Positions 37,381-46,956 of a stretch of DNA of 64,000 nucleotides are shown here, piece after piece (positions within the stretch are counted from its first letter, which is position 1; each line of letters begins with the position of its first letter). The notes under the pieces were generated by a model, which was not told the origin of the DNA, did no database searches, and saw only the letters and a list, made by a program, of their open reading frames with translations. The position numbers and the translations under genes are program-made. The stretch is from Pollutimonas sp963706785. GTDB taxonomy: Bacteria > Pseudomonadota > Gammaproteobacteria > Burkholderiales > Burkholderiaceae_B. The stretch covers positions 806,001 to 870,000 of the forward strand of contig CAVPNJ010000002.1 of the NCBI GenBank assembly GCA_963706785.1. Direction: 5' to 3'.

Positions 37381-37971
37381 CTAACTTGATGTGGGTCGCC
37401 AATAACCCTGGCCCCGTGTGAGATTGCTGAATAGTTCGGCCAAAGCGGCTTCCTTATCGCGCGGGACGGCCAGACTCCAGCATACGCCTTTGCCATCGAA
37501 CGACTCGCTGACGACACGTGCCTGAAACGCGGCCAATCGCGATTGAACGACTGCCATATCTGCGAAATCACAGCGGCATTCGACTGCAACTTCGTCAATG
37601 AGTTCTTCCTTCCCAGCTGATCGCAGGCATTGTGCTGCGACCCCTCCGTAGGCTCGTATAAGGCCACCCGGACCCAATTTGATCCCCCCGAACCAACGCA
37701 CTACTAGCACGGCAACCCGATCGCATTGCTGGCCGTCTATTGCCTGCAATATTGGGCGACCGGCAGTACCACCCGGCTCGCCGTCATCATTGAAGCGGTA
37801 TTCATTGCCTATACGGTAGGCCCAACAGTTATGAGTCGCCTCGGGATCATTATGATCGGCAAAAAACTGCAAGGCGTCGGCCGGAGACTTTACTGTAGTG
37901 GCGTAGGCCAGGAAGCGGCTCTTTTTGATGTCTTCCTGGTACGTGGCCGCTCCTGTCAAGGTGTAGAGCAT
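37381..37971 (-). CDS. yigZ: YigZ/IMPACT family protein
   Basis: This 196-residue cytosolic protein matches the YigZ family: an N-terminal UPF0029/IMPACT domain (QEDIKKSRFLAYA; HNCWAYRIG; FNDDGEPGGTAGRPIL; VVRWFGGIKLGPGGLIRAYGGV) and a C-terminal DUF1949-like domain. Members are thought to bind nucleic acid or interact with translation, but the function is not firmly known. It starts 12 bases after the ABC-F gene on the same strand. Confidence 0.92.
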   Translation of the reverse strand: MLYTLTGAATYQEDIKKSRFLAYATTVKSPADALQFFADHNDPEATHNCWAYRIGNEYRFNDDGEPGGTAGRPILQAIDGQQCDRVAVLVVRWFGGIKLGPGGLIRAYGGVAAQCLRSAGKEELIDEVAVECRCDFADMAVVQSRLAAFQARVVSESFDGKGVCWSLAVPRDKEAALAELFSNLTRGQGYWRPTSS

Positions 37972-37983
37972 GGAACGGGAGAA

Positions 37984-39585
37984 TTAGACCTCAATGCCGC
38001 GCGAAGCGAGGTAATCTTCGTAAACGCCAAGATAATCGACAATTTCACCGTTAGGCATGATTTCGATGATCCGGGTTGCGACACCTGATACGAACTCGCG
38101 GTCATGCGACACAAATACCAGTGTGCCTGCATACATTTCTAAAGCAAGTTGCAAGGACTCGATCGATTCCATATCCAAGTGGTTGGTAGGTTCGTCGAGC
38201 AACATGACGTTGTGGCGGCCCAGCATAAGCCGGCCAAAACTCATGCGGTTTTTTTCACCGCCAGACAGCACGCGGACTTCCTTGCCAATATCGTCGCCCG
38301 AAAAAAGCATGCGGCCCATGACGGAGCGCATAGACTGATCATCATCGCCGGCCTGGCGATATTCGCTTAACCAATCGAATAATGTCTTATCGGACTGGAA
38401 CTGTTCAGATACGTCCTGTGCCATATAGCCAATGTCGGCACTGTCGGACCATTTGACCGAACCGGTATCCGGTTGAAGATCGCCCGCCAGCATGCGCAGC
38501 AGTGTGGTTTTACCTACACCATTGGCGCCGATAATCGCAATTTTTTCGCCCGCTTCCACCATGGCCGAAAAAGGCTTTATAACTGGGTTGTCATACGATT
38601 TGCTAATTGATTCTATAGTCACCGCGAGACGATGTAAAACCTTGCTTTGCTCAAATCGAATGTAAGGATTTTGGCGCGACGATGGCTTGACTTCCACAGC
38701 CGCGGCCTTGATGCGGTCGATCTGTTTGAGGCGCGAGGTAGCCTGACGCGCTTTCGACTTATTCGCAGCGAAGCGGCGAACAAAGTCCTGAAGTTCGGCG
38801 ACGCGCTCCTTGGCTTTTGCATTGGACGAAGAAATCCGCTCGCGTGCCTGAGTCGACGCCAGCATGTAGTCGTCGTAATTGCCCGGATAAATGCGCAGTT
38901 CGCGGTAATCCAGATCGGCCATGTGGGTACACACCTGGTTCAGGAAATGTCGATCGTGGCTAATAATGATCATCGTGCTTTGGTAGCTGTTCAGCACGTC
39001 TTCGAGCCAGCGTATCGTATTGATATCCAGGTTGTTAGTCGGCTCGTCGAGCAGCAAGACGTCGGGATTCGAAAACAGCGCTTGCGCAAGCAATACACGC
39101 AGCTTCCAGCCGGGCGCTATTTCGCGCATCGGCTGATTATGCTGCTCGACCGGAATCTCTAGGCCCAGCAGTAACTCACCGGCGCGCGCCTCAGCGGTAT
39201 AGCCGTCGTACTCCGAGAACTTGGCCTCAAGGTTTGCCGCATGCATGTAGTCGTCTTCAGTGGCATCGGGGTTCGCGTAAATCGCATCGCGTTCGGCCAT
39301 TACCTGCCACATTTCTTCGTGGCCCATCATGACGACGTCCAGCACCCGGATCTCTTCGAATGCAAACTGATCCTGGCGCAGCTTGCCCAGGCGTACTCCA
39401 GGGTCCAGCGACACGTTACCGGCACTGGCTTCAAGGTCTCCACCTATTATTTTCATAAAGGTAGATTTGCCCGAGCCGTTGGCGCCGATCAGTCCGTAAC
39501 GATTGCCCTCGCCAAACTTGACACTGACGTTTTCAAATAGGGGCTTGGGACCAAACTGGATAGTAAGATTTGCAGTGGAAATCAC
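37984..39585 (-). CDS. ybiT: ABC-F family ATPase, YbiT-type
   Basis: This cytosolic protein of 533 residues has two ABC ATPase domains and no membrane segments, as in ABC-F factors that act on the ribosome. Walker A motifs are GANGSGKST and GANGVGKTT. The first signature is divergent (APGWKLRVLLAQAL), as in YbiT, and the second is LSGGEKNRMSFGRL. Walker B is LLLDEPTNNLD and LLDEPTNHLD. The inter-domain linker is helical and charged (about 235-320). Its role here, translation rescue or antibiotic protection, is not evident from sequence. Confidence 0.92.
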   Translation of the reverse strand: MISTANLTIQFGPKPLFENVSVKFGEGNRYGLIGANGSGKSTFMKIIGGDLEASAGNVSLDPGVRLGKLRQDQFAFEEIRVLDVVMMGHEEMWQVMAERDAIYANPDATEDDYMHAANLEAKFSEYDGYTAEARAGELLLGLEIPVEQHNQPMREIAPGWKLRVLLAQALFSNPDVLLLDEPTNNLDINTIRWLEDVLNSYQSTMIIISHDRHFLNQVCTHMADLDYRELRIYPGNYDDYMLASTQARERISSSNAKAKERVAELQDFVRRFAANKSKARQATSRLKQIDRIKAAAVEVKPSSRQNPYIRFEQSKVLHRLAVTIESISKSYDNPVIKPFSAMVEAGEKIAIIGANGVGKTTLLRMLAGDLQPDTGSVKWSDSADIGYMAQDVSEQFQSDKTLFDWLSEYRQAGDDDQSMRSVMGRMLFSGDDIGKEVRVLSGGEKNRMSFGRLMLGRHNVMLLDEPTNHLDMESIESLQLALEMYAGTLVFVSHDREFVSGVATRIIEIMPNGEIVDYLGVYEDYLASRGIEV

Positions 39586-39638
39586 TTAGAGGCTTCACGT
39601 AAAAAGTCAACACAACCCGGTAGTTTACCAAGTTGACG

Positions 39639-40607
39639 TTAAAGATGCTCTTCAAGCACGAGATGGGCCATGCCGTCTTCGGTAGCGATTCCCACTTTCC
39701 TACCTACCGGCAGCGTCGCTTTGAGCCGCACATGGCCGTACGGCAGACTTGTCACTACGGGTACTTTTACCGCGGCACGCAGCCAGGAAACAACCGATGG
39801 CAGATCAAAACCATTATCGTGTGCGCCGAGCCGATATTCATTGAAACGCCCTAAAACAATTGCATTCTGGCGCTCCAGGATGCCGGCCTGCCATAATTGG
39901 GAGAGCATGCGCTCAATTCTGAAAGGATGCTCGCCCACGTCCTCGAGAAACAAGATACCTCCGTCGATATTCGGCATGTAGGGAGTGCCGACTAACGACG
40001 CTACCATCGCGAGGTTGCCACCCCAGAGAATGCCGCGAGCATCGACGGGATCCGCATCGTCCGACTCAAAACTTAAGACTTCAAGCTCGCGTCGCATGCT
40101 TTCGGCGAATAACGCGCCGGTAAGATCGTCCATTTTCTTCGCGCCGAAATCATAGATCGCCGTTGGACCGGCAAAACTGCTGGCACCCGTCCTGGCTAAA
40201 AGAGCCAGATTAAAGGCTGTGAAATCGCTTTGACCTATGAAGATCTTGCCACTGTCGGCGACGGCTGCCCAGTCGATGAACGGCAATAAGCGACTAAGGC
40301 CATAGCCACCGCGAGTGGCCATAACGATAGGGTGTTTTTGCTTCAAGGCGCGGGCAATGCCTGCCAGCCGCTGTTTATCGGTCCCGGCAAATCGTTCGTG
40401 GACCGCCAGCGCGGCGCGATCCACCGCTGTCTTGAAGCCCAACTCAGACAGCCTTTCGCGCGCAAGCTCGAGCGTGGCTGGATCTGCAACAGCACCGGAG
40501 GGAGAGATCAAATAGATGCCGGTGGGCGATGGGTGTTCGTGATGATGATGGTGGTGGTGCTCGTCGTGCTCGTGGGAATGATCATGGTCGTGCGCCACAT
40601 GCGTCAT
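39639..40607 (-). CDS. ldcA: LD-carboxypeptidase (S66) with histidine-rich N terminus
   Basis: This serine peptidase of 322 residues removes the terminal D-Ala from peptidoglycan tetrapeptides during recycling. The S66 features are the N-terminal YLISPSGAV, TRGGYGLSRLLPFID, the nucleophile Ser in IGQSDFTAF, Glu in LFLEDVGE and His in PYGHVRLKATLPVG. The first 25 residues are unusual: MTHVAHDHDHSHEHDE followed by a run of seven His, which could bind metal. I start at ATG 40607. It is followed by no recycling partner; tadA is just upstream. Confidence 0.92.
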   Translation of the reverse strand: MTHVAHDHDHSHEHDEHHHHHHHEHPSPTGIYLISPSGAVADPATLELARERLSELGFKTAVDRAALAVHERFAGTDKQRLAGIARALKQKHPIVMATRGGYGLSRLLPFIDWAAVADSGKIFIGQSDFTAFNLALLARTGASSFAGPTAIYDFGAKKMDDLTGALFAESMRRELEVLSFESDDADPVDARGILWGGNLAMVASLVGTPYMPNIDGGILFLEDVGEHPFRIERMLSQLWQAGILERQNAIVLGRFNEYRLGAHDNGFDLPSVVSWLRAAVKVPVVTSLPYGHVRLKATLPVGRKVGIATEDGMAHLVLEEHL

Positions 40608-40669
40608 GGTTGTTCTCGTCTTGAAGCCAAAAAAAGGAAGAAGGTATAGTAATACATGCATTTCGCATG

Positions 40670-41182
40670 CTATTGCGGCGCGGCAGAAAGTTCCTTCGCC
40701 TTACTGCGTCGCTCACGGAAAAATTGCCTTAACAAATCCCCGCAACGTTCGGCCAGCAGTCCTCCGCTGACCGATGTCTGGTGATTCAGTTGAGGATGAG
40801 TATGCACGCTCAACACACTGCCACACGCGCCGGTCTTGGGGTCGATGGCGCCATAAACCACCCTTCCGACGCGAGCATGCAGCATCGCGCCCATACACAT
40901 GGCGCAAGGCTCCAGAGTAACAAACAGGGTGACGCCCGGAAGGCGGTAGTTGTTCAGTGCGCCTGCCGCCTGTCGCAAAGCAACGATTTCCGCATGACTG
41001 CTGGGGTCATGATCGGTAATGGTTCGGTTGAAGCCAGCACCGATGATCCGGCCATCGGCGTCCAGCACCACAGCGCCAACAGGAACTTCGCCGGCGGCAT
41101 ACGCCAAATCAGCCTGCGCCAGCGCGGCCTGCATGGCGATTTCGTCGGCGACTGTATAAGTAGTCGGAACAATCTCAGCCAC
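40670..41182 (-). CDS. tadA: tRNA adenosine(34) deaminase TadA
   Basis: This essential zinc enzyme of 170 residues converts A34 to inosine in tRNA-Arg(ACG). The deaminase motif is complete: His63-Ala-Glu65 and P-Cys93-AM-Cys96. GEVPVGAVV near the N terminus and GACGS further on match the family. Its start overlaps the end of the upstream HAD gene by eight bases, indicating one transcript. Confidence 0.95.
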   Translation of the reverse strand: MAEIVPTTYTVADEIAMQAALAQADLAYAAGEVPVGAVVLDADGRIIGAGFNRTITDHDPSSHAEIVALRQAAGALNNYRLPGVTLFVTLEPCAMCMGAMLHARVGRVVYGAIDPKTGACGSVLSVHTHPQLNHQTSVSGGLLAERCGDLLRQFFRERRSKAKELSAAPQ

Positions 41183-42026
41183 GATAAATCCGATTATTCA
41201 GGGCAATACGGCCGGCCACGCTTTCAACCGCTTCTTCCAGCCATTGGTAAAGCTCGGCCTCTTCGTCGTAACGTGCCTGATTCAGATTGGAAACCCGCCC
41301 TTCCTGGATGAAACCCCACGCACGGCTACGCTTATCGCGGTGCTTGGGATCCCAAACCCCGAAGGCGACCCCGCCAGATCGTCGAATCAGCGAAAAGCAG
41401 GGAATATCCGTATAACCATCACCCACGAAGATCATTTGCTCGAAGGGTATCCGTAATTTCTCAGGAGCAATTTTTTTATTAACTTCAAAAGGTTTGTTGC
41501 GGGATGATGGTCCAATAATCCCCTTCTGGATATGAAATAAATAACGTGTTTTATCGGTAAAACTGACAACCCGCCGCGGAAAATTGATACCGCCGCCCTG
41601 CCCGTCGTAAATAAATTCCGATGCCCAGATATCTGAAAATTCGTGTGCGATCGGTGTGTGGCGTACGACATCTCCTATTCCGCTGGATATCAGATAGAAC
41701 TCGAGTTGTACTTGAGGGTGATGCTCTTTCACCATGCTGCGTAGACGAGCAAAAAGAGACTCCACGCCTGTGTGCAAAGGAAGCCGCCGCCCCCACTCGG
41801 CCAAGCGTTCTCGTGTGATCGGTCCGTGGGTTCCCGAGTTCGAGAGCGCGATTAATTGGTAAAGATAGGCGGGCACGGGATCCCAGTCTTGCTCAAATAG
41901 CAAGGGGTCGACCTGGTCCTTCCAAAACCGCTGTACGTCAACCCCGATATCGACCAGAAATCCGGACGTGCTATCAGGAGCTAGCGTATCGTCAAAGTCG
42001 AAAATCAGGGCGATAACATCGGACAT
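41175..42026 (-). CDS. HAD family hydrolase
   Basis: This 283-residue cytosolic phosphatase-like protein has the HAD motifs: FDFDDTLAPDS (motif I nucleophile Asp), SSGIGDVV (motif II), a Lys in KPFEVNKK (motif III region) and VGDGYTDIPCF (motif IV). I start at ATG 42026 (MSDVIALIFDFDD); a longer reading adds 28 residues. The substrate is unknown; similarity is to the phosphoserine-phosphatase-like group. It lies between nnr and tadA. Confidence 0.85.
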   Translation of the reverse strand: MSDVIALIFDFDDTLAPDSTSGFLVDIGVDVQRFWKDQVDPLLFEQDWDPVPAYLYQLIALSNSGTHGPITRERLAEWGRRLPLHTGVESLFARLRSMVKEHHPQVQLEFYLISSGIGDVVRHTPIAHEFSDIWASEFIYDGQGGGINFPRRVVSFTDKTRYLFHIQKGIIGPSSRNKPFEVNKKIAPEKLRIPFEQMIFVGDGYTDIPCFSLIRRSGGVAFGVWDPKHRDKRSRAWGFIQEGRVSNLNQARYDEEAELYQWLEEAVESVAGRIALNNRIYRG

Positions 42027-42094
42027 ACGGGGCTCTTGGAATGCTAGCCGCAGCAAAATGGCGGCAAAAACTGCAGAAAGTGTAACGCGATTGC

Positions 42095-43621
42095 TTAGTA
42101 GCGTTCGCACTCGATTGGGTAATCATACTGTTCTTGTTTCCCCGCCTGACGCTTTAGGCGCCGTAGAACTCGAGGCAAGATCTGCGGCAGATCTTCAGAA
42201 ATAAGGCCCGGGCCGAACAATGCCGCGGCTTCTCCGTGTAACCAGACAGCCGCCGCGGCGGCGGAGAATGGTTCCATCCCCTGAGCCAATAAACCAGCAA
42301 TAAGCCCGCTCAAGACATCACCGGTGCCTCCGGTGGCTAAATTGGGCGGGGCGTTGGTATTAATGATTGCGCGGCCATCGGGCGCGGCAATGACGGTATC
42401 CGAACCTTTCAAGACTACCACAGCACCGCATTGGGCAGATGCATGCAAGGCTCGCTCGACCTTACCGCCTTTATCACTGAATATTCGGCTGAACTCCCCC
42501 TCGTGGGGTGTCAACACACAGGGCCCCGCGATTGCATCGAAAAGCGATTGTGGGTCAGACGCAAAGACACTGATGGCATCAGCGTCCAGGACGCAGGCTC
42601 GGCGGGTGTTAAGTATGCGCAAAACATATTCCTTAGTTGTGCTTGATACGCCCGCACCCGGGCCGACTACCACGACGTTCTTGCGCTCATCACTTAGAAC
42701 GTCGTCCAACATTTCTGCATTATCCGCAGGCCGCACCATCACGCTGCTCAGGGCGGTAGAGTAGATCGGGCAGACTGACGCAGGCGCCACCACAGTTACC
42801 AGCCCGGCACCGGCTCTAGCCGCTGCCATGGCCGATAAACGCGCAGCGCCCGTCATGGCCTCGCCACCGACAATCAAGACATGGCCCCGCTGATATTTGT
42901 GCATGCTGTAGCGAGGCCAAGGAAAGGTCTCTAGCCACATCTCGGCTGCATTCTCGAATGTCGCTGCGCCAATTTGGCCTAGTATGCAAGGGGGAATACC
43001 AATATCGGCCACTATCACTTCGCCGCACAACGCTTTGCCTGGCATAAGGACATGGCCAGGCTTCTTGCGGAAAAAGGTGACGGTGATTTGAGCAGGCGCG
43101 GCAATTCCTAGAACGTCGCCGCTGGCACCATCCAGGCCACTGGGAACATCGACCGCGCATGTAGGAATACGGCTATTTATCAGGGCCTGCAGAAAAAGAG
43201 CTGCGTCGTCCTTGATTGGGCGAGATAAGCCCGCCCCGAACAGAGCGTCGATTACCAGCCCAGCACCCGTCAAAAGTTCCAGAGAGAGGGGCTCGATATT
43301 TCCCTTCCATAAGGCGGCGCTCGTAGCGGCATCGCCGTCCAGTGCATCTACTTGCCCAAGCAAAGCCAGCGTAACCGGCCAGCCAGCATTACGCAGGTGA
43401 CGAGCGGCCACAAAGCCGTCCCCCCCGTTATTCCCGGGTCCACATACCACCAGAACGGGTCTTTTGCTGAATTTACCGCCCACCGCATTCGCCACCGCAG
43501 AGCCCGCGGCTTCCATGAGGGCAATACCGCTTATTCCACCTTCTATGGCTGCTTTGTCGGCTGCCGCCATTTGCGATGGCGTTAGCAGCGCAGTCTTGAA
43601 ACAGGAACTGGATATGGACAT
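42095..43621 (-). CDS. nnr: Bifunctional NAD(P)H-hydrate epimerase/dehydratase
   Basis: This 508-residue repair enzyme has two domains. The N-terminal YjeF_N epimerase (about 1-215; GPGNNGGDGFVAARHL) interconverts NADHX epimers. The C-terminal ribokinase-like dehydratase (about 225-495; LTPHEGEFSRIF and NLATGGTGDVLSGLIAGLLAQG) restores NAD(P)H. Family signatures are complete. The ADP- or ATP-dependent dehydration is expected for the fused bacterial type. It is divergent from the YadG-like gene. Confidence 0.94.
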   Translation of the reverse strand: MSISSSCFKTALLTPSQMAAADKAAIEGGISGIALMEAAGSAVANAVGGKFSKRPVLVVCGPGNNGGDGFVAARHLRNAGWPVTLALLGQVDALDGDAATSAALWKGNIEPLSLELLTGAGLVIDALFGAGLSRPIKDDAALFLQALINSRIPTCAVDVPSGLDGASGDVLGIAAPAQITVTFFRKKPGHVLMPGKALCGEVIVADIGIPPCILGQIGAATFENAAEMWLETFPWPRYSMHKYQRGHVLIVGGEAMTGAARLSAMAAARAGAGLVTVVAPASVCPIYSTALSSVMVRPADNAEMLDDVLSDERKNVVVVGPGAGVSSTTKEYVLRILNTRRACVLDADAISVFASDPQSLFDAIAGPCVLTPHEGEFSRIFSDKGGKVERALHASAQCGAVVVLKGSDTVIAAPDGRAIINTNAPPNLATGGTGDVLSGLIAGLLAQGMEPFSAAAAAVWLHGEAAALFGPGLISEDLPQILPRVLRRLKRQAGKQEQYDYPIECERY

Positions 43622-43692
43622 ATTGCCTTGTGTTAACAGCCGGTACTGTTCGCGATTATGATATTGTGCCCCAGTGCAATCGGGAAATCATC

Positions 43693-44619
43693 ATGCCAAC
43701 TGTTATTTCGGTATCCGGGCTGGACAAAATTTACGCCTCTGGTTTTCAGGCCCTGAAAAATATCAACCTGGATATACGCCGGGGCGAAATCTTTGCTTTG
43801 CTGGGACCAAATGGCGCCGGTAAGACTACCCTTATCAGCATCATCTGCGGACTGGTCAATCCAAGCGCCGGTACGGTGCTTGCAGACGGGCATGACATCA
43901 TTCACGATTACCGCCTGGCCCGTTCAAAAATAGGCCTGGTCCCGCAAGAACTGACGACCGACGCTTTTGAGTCAGTATGGGCGACTGTTAGTTTCAGCAG
44001 AGGGTTATTTGGCAAACCTCCTAATCCGGCTCATATTGAAAAAGTGCTGCGCGAGCTTTCACTATGGAACAAGAAAGACAATAAGCTCATCACGCTTTCA
44101 GGGGGCATGAAACGCCGCGTGCTGATAGCTAAAGCCCTGTCACACGAACCCCAGATACTATTCCTTGATGAACCGACCGCAGGCGTTGACGTATCGCTAC
44201 GAAAAGAAATGTGGCAGGTGGTACGTTCCTTGCGGGATACCGGGGTGACCATCATTCTTACGACTCACTATATTGAGGAAGCGGAAGAAATGGCCGACCG
44301 CATCGGCGTCATCAACAATGGCGAAATCATATTAGTTGAAGAAAAAAAAGAGCTAATGCGAAAACTCGGGAAGAAGCAACTGATGCTGCACCTGGCCGAT
44401 AGGTTACAGGGGATTCCATCTTCGCTTGACCATTACCAGCTCGAGATCTCTGCGGAAGGCGACGAGCTTACCTATACCTACGACACCCAACGTCAAAACA
44501 ATAACATCACGTCGCTGTTCCGTGATCTGGCCGAAGCCGGCATTAAGTTCAACGACCTCCAGACTAAACAGACCTCGCTCGAAGAAATATTTGTAAATCT
44601 GGTACGGAAACCAACATGA
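43693..44619 (+). CDS. yadG: ABC transporter ATP-binding protein, YadG-type
   Basis: This 308-residue ATPase drives an ABC-2 exporter. Walker A is GPNGAGKTT, the signature is LSGGMKRRVLIAKAL, and Walker B is LFLDEPTAGVD. A C-terminal extension of about 85 residues matches YadG-type proteins, and the total length equals E. coli YadG. I start at ATG 43693 (MPTVISVSGLDKIYASG). Its stop overlaps the start of the permease gene by four bases (ATGA). Substrate unknown. Confidence 0.9.
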   Translation: MPTVISVSGLDKIYASGFQALKNINLDIRRGEIFALLGPNGAGKTTLISIICGLVNPSAGTVLADGHDIIHDYRLARSKIGLVPQELTTDAFESVWATVSFSRGLFGKPPNPAHIEKVLRELSLWNKKDNKLITLSGGMKRRVLIAKALSHEPQILFLDEPTAGVDVSLRKEMWQVVRSLRDTGVTIILTTHYIEEAEEMADRIGVINNGEIILVEEKKELMRKLGKKQLMLHLADRLQGIPSSLDHYQLEISAEGDELTYTYDTQRQNNNITSLFRDLAEAGIKFNDLQTKQTSLEEIFVNLVRKPT

Positions 44620-45377
44620 ATATTCATGCCATACGCGCAATCTATGCCTTCGAAATGGCCCGCACCTGGCGAACCTTGCTGCAGAGCATCGTTGCCCCCG
44701 TCATTTCAACCTCTTTGTATTTCGTCGTGTTTGGTGCGGCCATAGGTCACCGGATTACCGAAATCGATGGGGTCAGCTATGGTGCATTCATTGTGCCGGG
44801 GCTCGTGATGCTATCGTTGTTGACACAAAGTATATCTAACGCATCGTTTGGTATTTATTTTCCGAAGTTCTCCGGCACCATTTATGAATTGTTGTCCGCC
44901 CCAGTTTCCTACATAGAGATCACGCTAAGCTATGTCGGTGCAGCGGCAACGAAATCGATTATTCTCGCCGCCATCATCCTGGCGACAGCAGGTTTTTTTG
45001 TTCCGCTGCGAATTGACCATCCTGTCTGGATGCTGCTTTTTTTAGTGCTTACGGCTATAACATTCAGTTTGTTCGGTTTCATCATCGGCATTTGGGCTGA
45101 TGGCTTTGAAAAATTACAACTAGTTCCCTTGCTGATCGTCACCCCCTTAACTTTTCTGGGGGGCAGTTTCTATTCAATCAACATGCTGCCGCCGGTATGG
45201 CAGACCATCACCTTATTTAATCCAGTGGTGTATCTGGTAAGCGGGTTTCGTTGGAGTTTTTATGGCATTGCCGATGTGAATGTTTATGTAAGCCTCGCCA
45301 TGACCTTATTGTTCCTGGGTCTATGTCTGCTGATTATCTTCTGGATATTCAAGACCGGCTATCGCCTGAAAAACTGA
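44616..45377 (+). CDS. yadH: ABC-2 type permease, YadH-type
   Basis: This inner-membrane protein of 253 residues has six hydrophobic segments and the ABC-2 family stretch FVIGIWADG-like IIGIWADGFEKLQLVPLLIVTPLTFLGG region. It couples to the preceding ATPase, with translational overlap. Together they resemble E. coli YadGH, an exporter with unknown substrate. Its 3' end overlaps the convergent diguanylate cyclase gene by 29 bases. Confidence 0.9.
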   Translation: MNIHAIRAIYAFEMARTWRTLLQSIVAPVISTSLYFVVFGAAIGHRITEIDGVSYGAFIVPGLVMLSLLTQSISNASFGIYFPKFSGTIYELLSAPVSYIEITLSYVGAAATKSIILAAIILATAGFFVPLRIDHPVWMLLFLVLTAITFSLFGFIIGIWADGFEKLQLVPLLIVTPLTFLGGSFYSINMLPPVWQTITLFNPVVYLVSGFRWSFYGIADVNVYVSLAMTLLFLGLCLLIIFWIFKTGYRLKN

Positions 45378-46923
45378 AGCTACGGTTGCGTCCGGAATTT
45401 TTCGCCTGATACAAGGCGTCGTCCGCCATGGCAATCAGCCCTGCTGGCTCGTCATGTGCGGCAGGCTGCAGCACAGCCACCCCAATACTAGTGGTAAGCA
45501 CTCCAAGCGGGGATTCCACATGCGGTATTGCCTCGCGCTGTACTGCATAACGGATCTTCTCGGCGACAACTTGCGCCCCGTCAATAGTAGTGTCGGTCAG
45601 CACGACGACGAATTCCTCTCCGCCATATCGCGCCGCTAAATCAGACTGCCGATTCGTGTTCTCTTTCAGTATGCGCCCTACTGTTCTAAGGCAATTGTCG
45701 CCAGAAGGATGGCCATAGTGGTCGTTGTACTTTTTGAAAAAATCGACATCCACCATCAATACGGCCACCGAAGTGTCGTCTCGCTTTGCACGATTGAACT
45801 CTGCCTGAATCACTAAGTCGAATTCTCGTCGATTGGCCAGCCCGGTTAAACTGTCTTCGCGCGCCAATATATCGAGCGAACGATTGGCCTCGATGAGTCC
45901 ATCCTGGGCATCCCGCAGATCCTGTTCTACACGAATCTGCGTTTTCATCAGGCCTAGCAGGCGAGAGCCGAGAAACGCCAGCACAATCATGAACAAGGCG
46001 ACGAAACCAATTGTTGTCAAGGACTCCTTGCGCCACTCCGACAGAATTTCTTGCTTATCCCGCGCAACATACGTTACGAGCCCATATTCTTTGATCCGGG
46101 TAAATCCAAGTAGTCGCTGAACGCCGTCGAGCACCGAATCTAATGTGGCGACTCCGTGATTGGAATCCTTCAAATATCGGGAAAACAAGCTGCCCTTGGC
46201 AATACTGGCACCCACGTCCTCATCGCGAAAAGGCCTTCTGGCCAATATAGTGCCGTCGTCCAGCAGTAAGCTGACTGCTCCGTTATCACCTATGTCGAGC
46301 GTGTCATATAACGCGTTAAAGTGCGTAAGATTTATCGTTGCTAGAGCCACTCCAGCGAAGGTGCCGTCGCGATGACTCACGCGCCGACTGACGGTAAGGA
46401 TCCAATCCCCGGAAGAGCGGCTACGGAGCGGCGGCCCGATGTAAGGCTTGGTATCGGCATAGTCGCGATGAAACTTGAAATACCCGCGGTCGGAATTGTT
46501 CGCGCCCGGCGGCGCCGGTCCGTTCGAATTTACCAGCCAGCGCCCTTGGCTATCGTAGACAAATAATCCGTGCAATTGCGACAACTGCGCTTTCTGGCCC
46601 GATAACAGTTTTTCCAAACGTTGGAGGTGCGCCGCGCTCAGTCCGTCGGCTTCCAGCCTTTCGACCAGACCGAACAATACGATATCGGCCTGTTTGATCA
46701 TCGCGTGGGCGTGAAGCGCCAATGCTTGCGACAGATCGAGCGTTGCGGCAGCTTTATCGTTCAGTTGGTGCTTGCGGGAAGACCAAACCGCCCACCCAAC
46801 AATAAGGGCGATCACAATGCCTACAATAATCGCGCAAGTAATGGCGTAGACTGCGCCGGGAGAAAATTGGCGTCGGCCTGCAACAGGCATCTCGGTAGTC
46901 TTCGCCAACCTTGGAACCTTCAA
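45349..46923 (-). CDS. Membrane-bound diguanylate cyclase with Cache-type sensor
   Basis: This 524-residue protein makes c-di-GMP. A first membrane helix (about 24-47) leads into a periplasmic dCache-like sensor (about 60-285), a second helix (about 295-315), a short coiled linker and a GGDEF domain (about 355-520). The active-site motif is GGEEF and is preceded by an RQSD (RxxD) inhibitory site five residues upstream, so feedback inhibition is expected. Start candidates are residue 1 (46923) or Met12. It is followed on the opposite strand by yadH with a 29-base overlap, and upstream sits yajQ on the same strand. Confidence 0.9.
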   Translation of the reverse strand: MKVPRLAKTTEMPVAGRRQFSPGAVYAITCAIIVGIVIALIVGWAVWSSRKHQLNDKAAATLDLSQALALHAHAMIKQADIVLFGLVERLEADGLSAAHLQRLEKLLSGQKAQLSQLHGLFVYDSQGRWLVNSNGPAPPGANNSDRGYFKFHRDYADTKPYIGPPLRSRSSGDWILTVSRRVSHRDGTFAGVALATINLTHFNALYDTLDIGDNGAVSLLLDDGTILARRPFRDEDVGASIAKGSLFSRYLKDSNHGVATLDSVLDGVQRLLGFTRIKEYGLVTYVARDKQEILSEWRKESLTTIGFVALFMIVLAFLGSRLLGLMKTQIRVEQDLRDAQDGLIEANRSLDILAREDSLTGLANRREFDLVIQAEFNRAKRDDTSVAVLMVDVDFFKKYNDHYGHPSGDNCLRTVGRILKENTNRQSDLAARYGGEEFVVVLTDTTIDGAQVVAEKIRYAVQREAIPHVESPLGVLTTSIGVAVLQPAAHDEPAGLIAMADDALYQAKNSGRNRSFSFSGDSRS

Positions 46924-46956
46924 GGCCGTACGGTCTCAAGGGCTTGCACGTTAGGA

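Noticed and set aside
40541..40561. Histidine codon run as a repeat expansion or low-quality stretch
   Set aside because: The run is in frame with a well-conserved enzyme and mixes CAC/CAT codons, so it is treated as real coding sequence.
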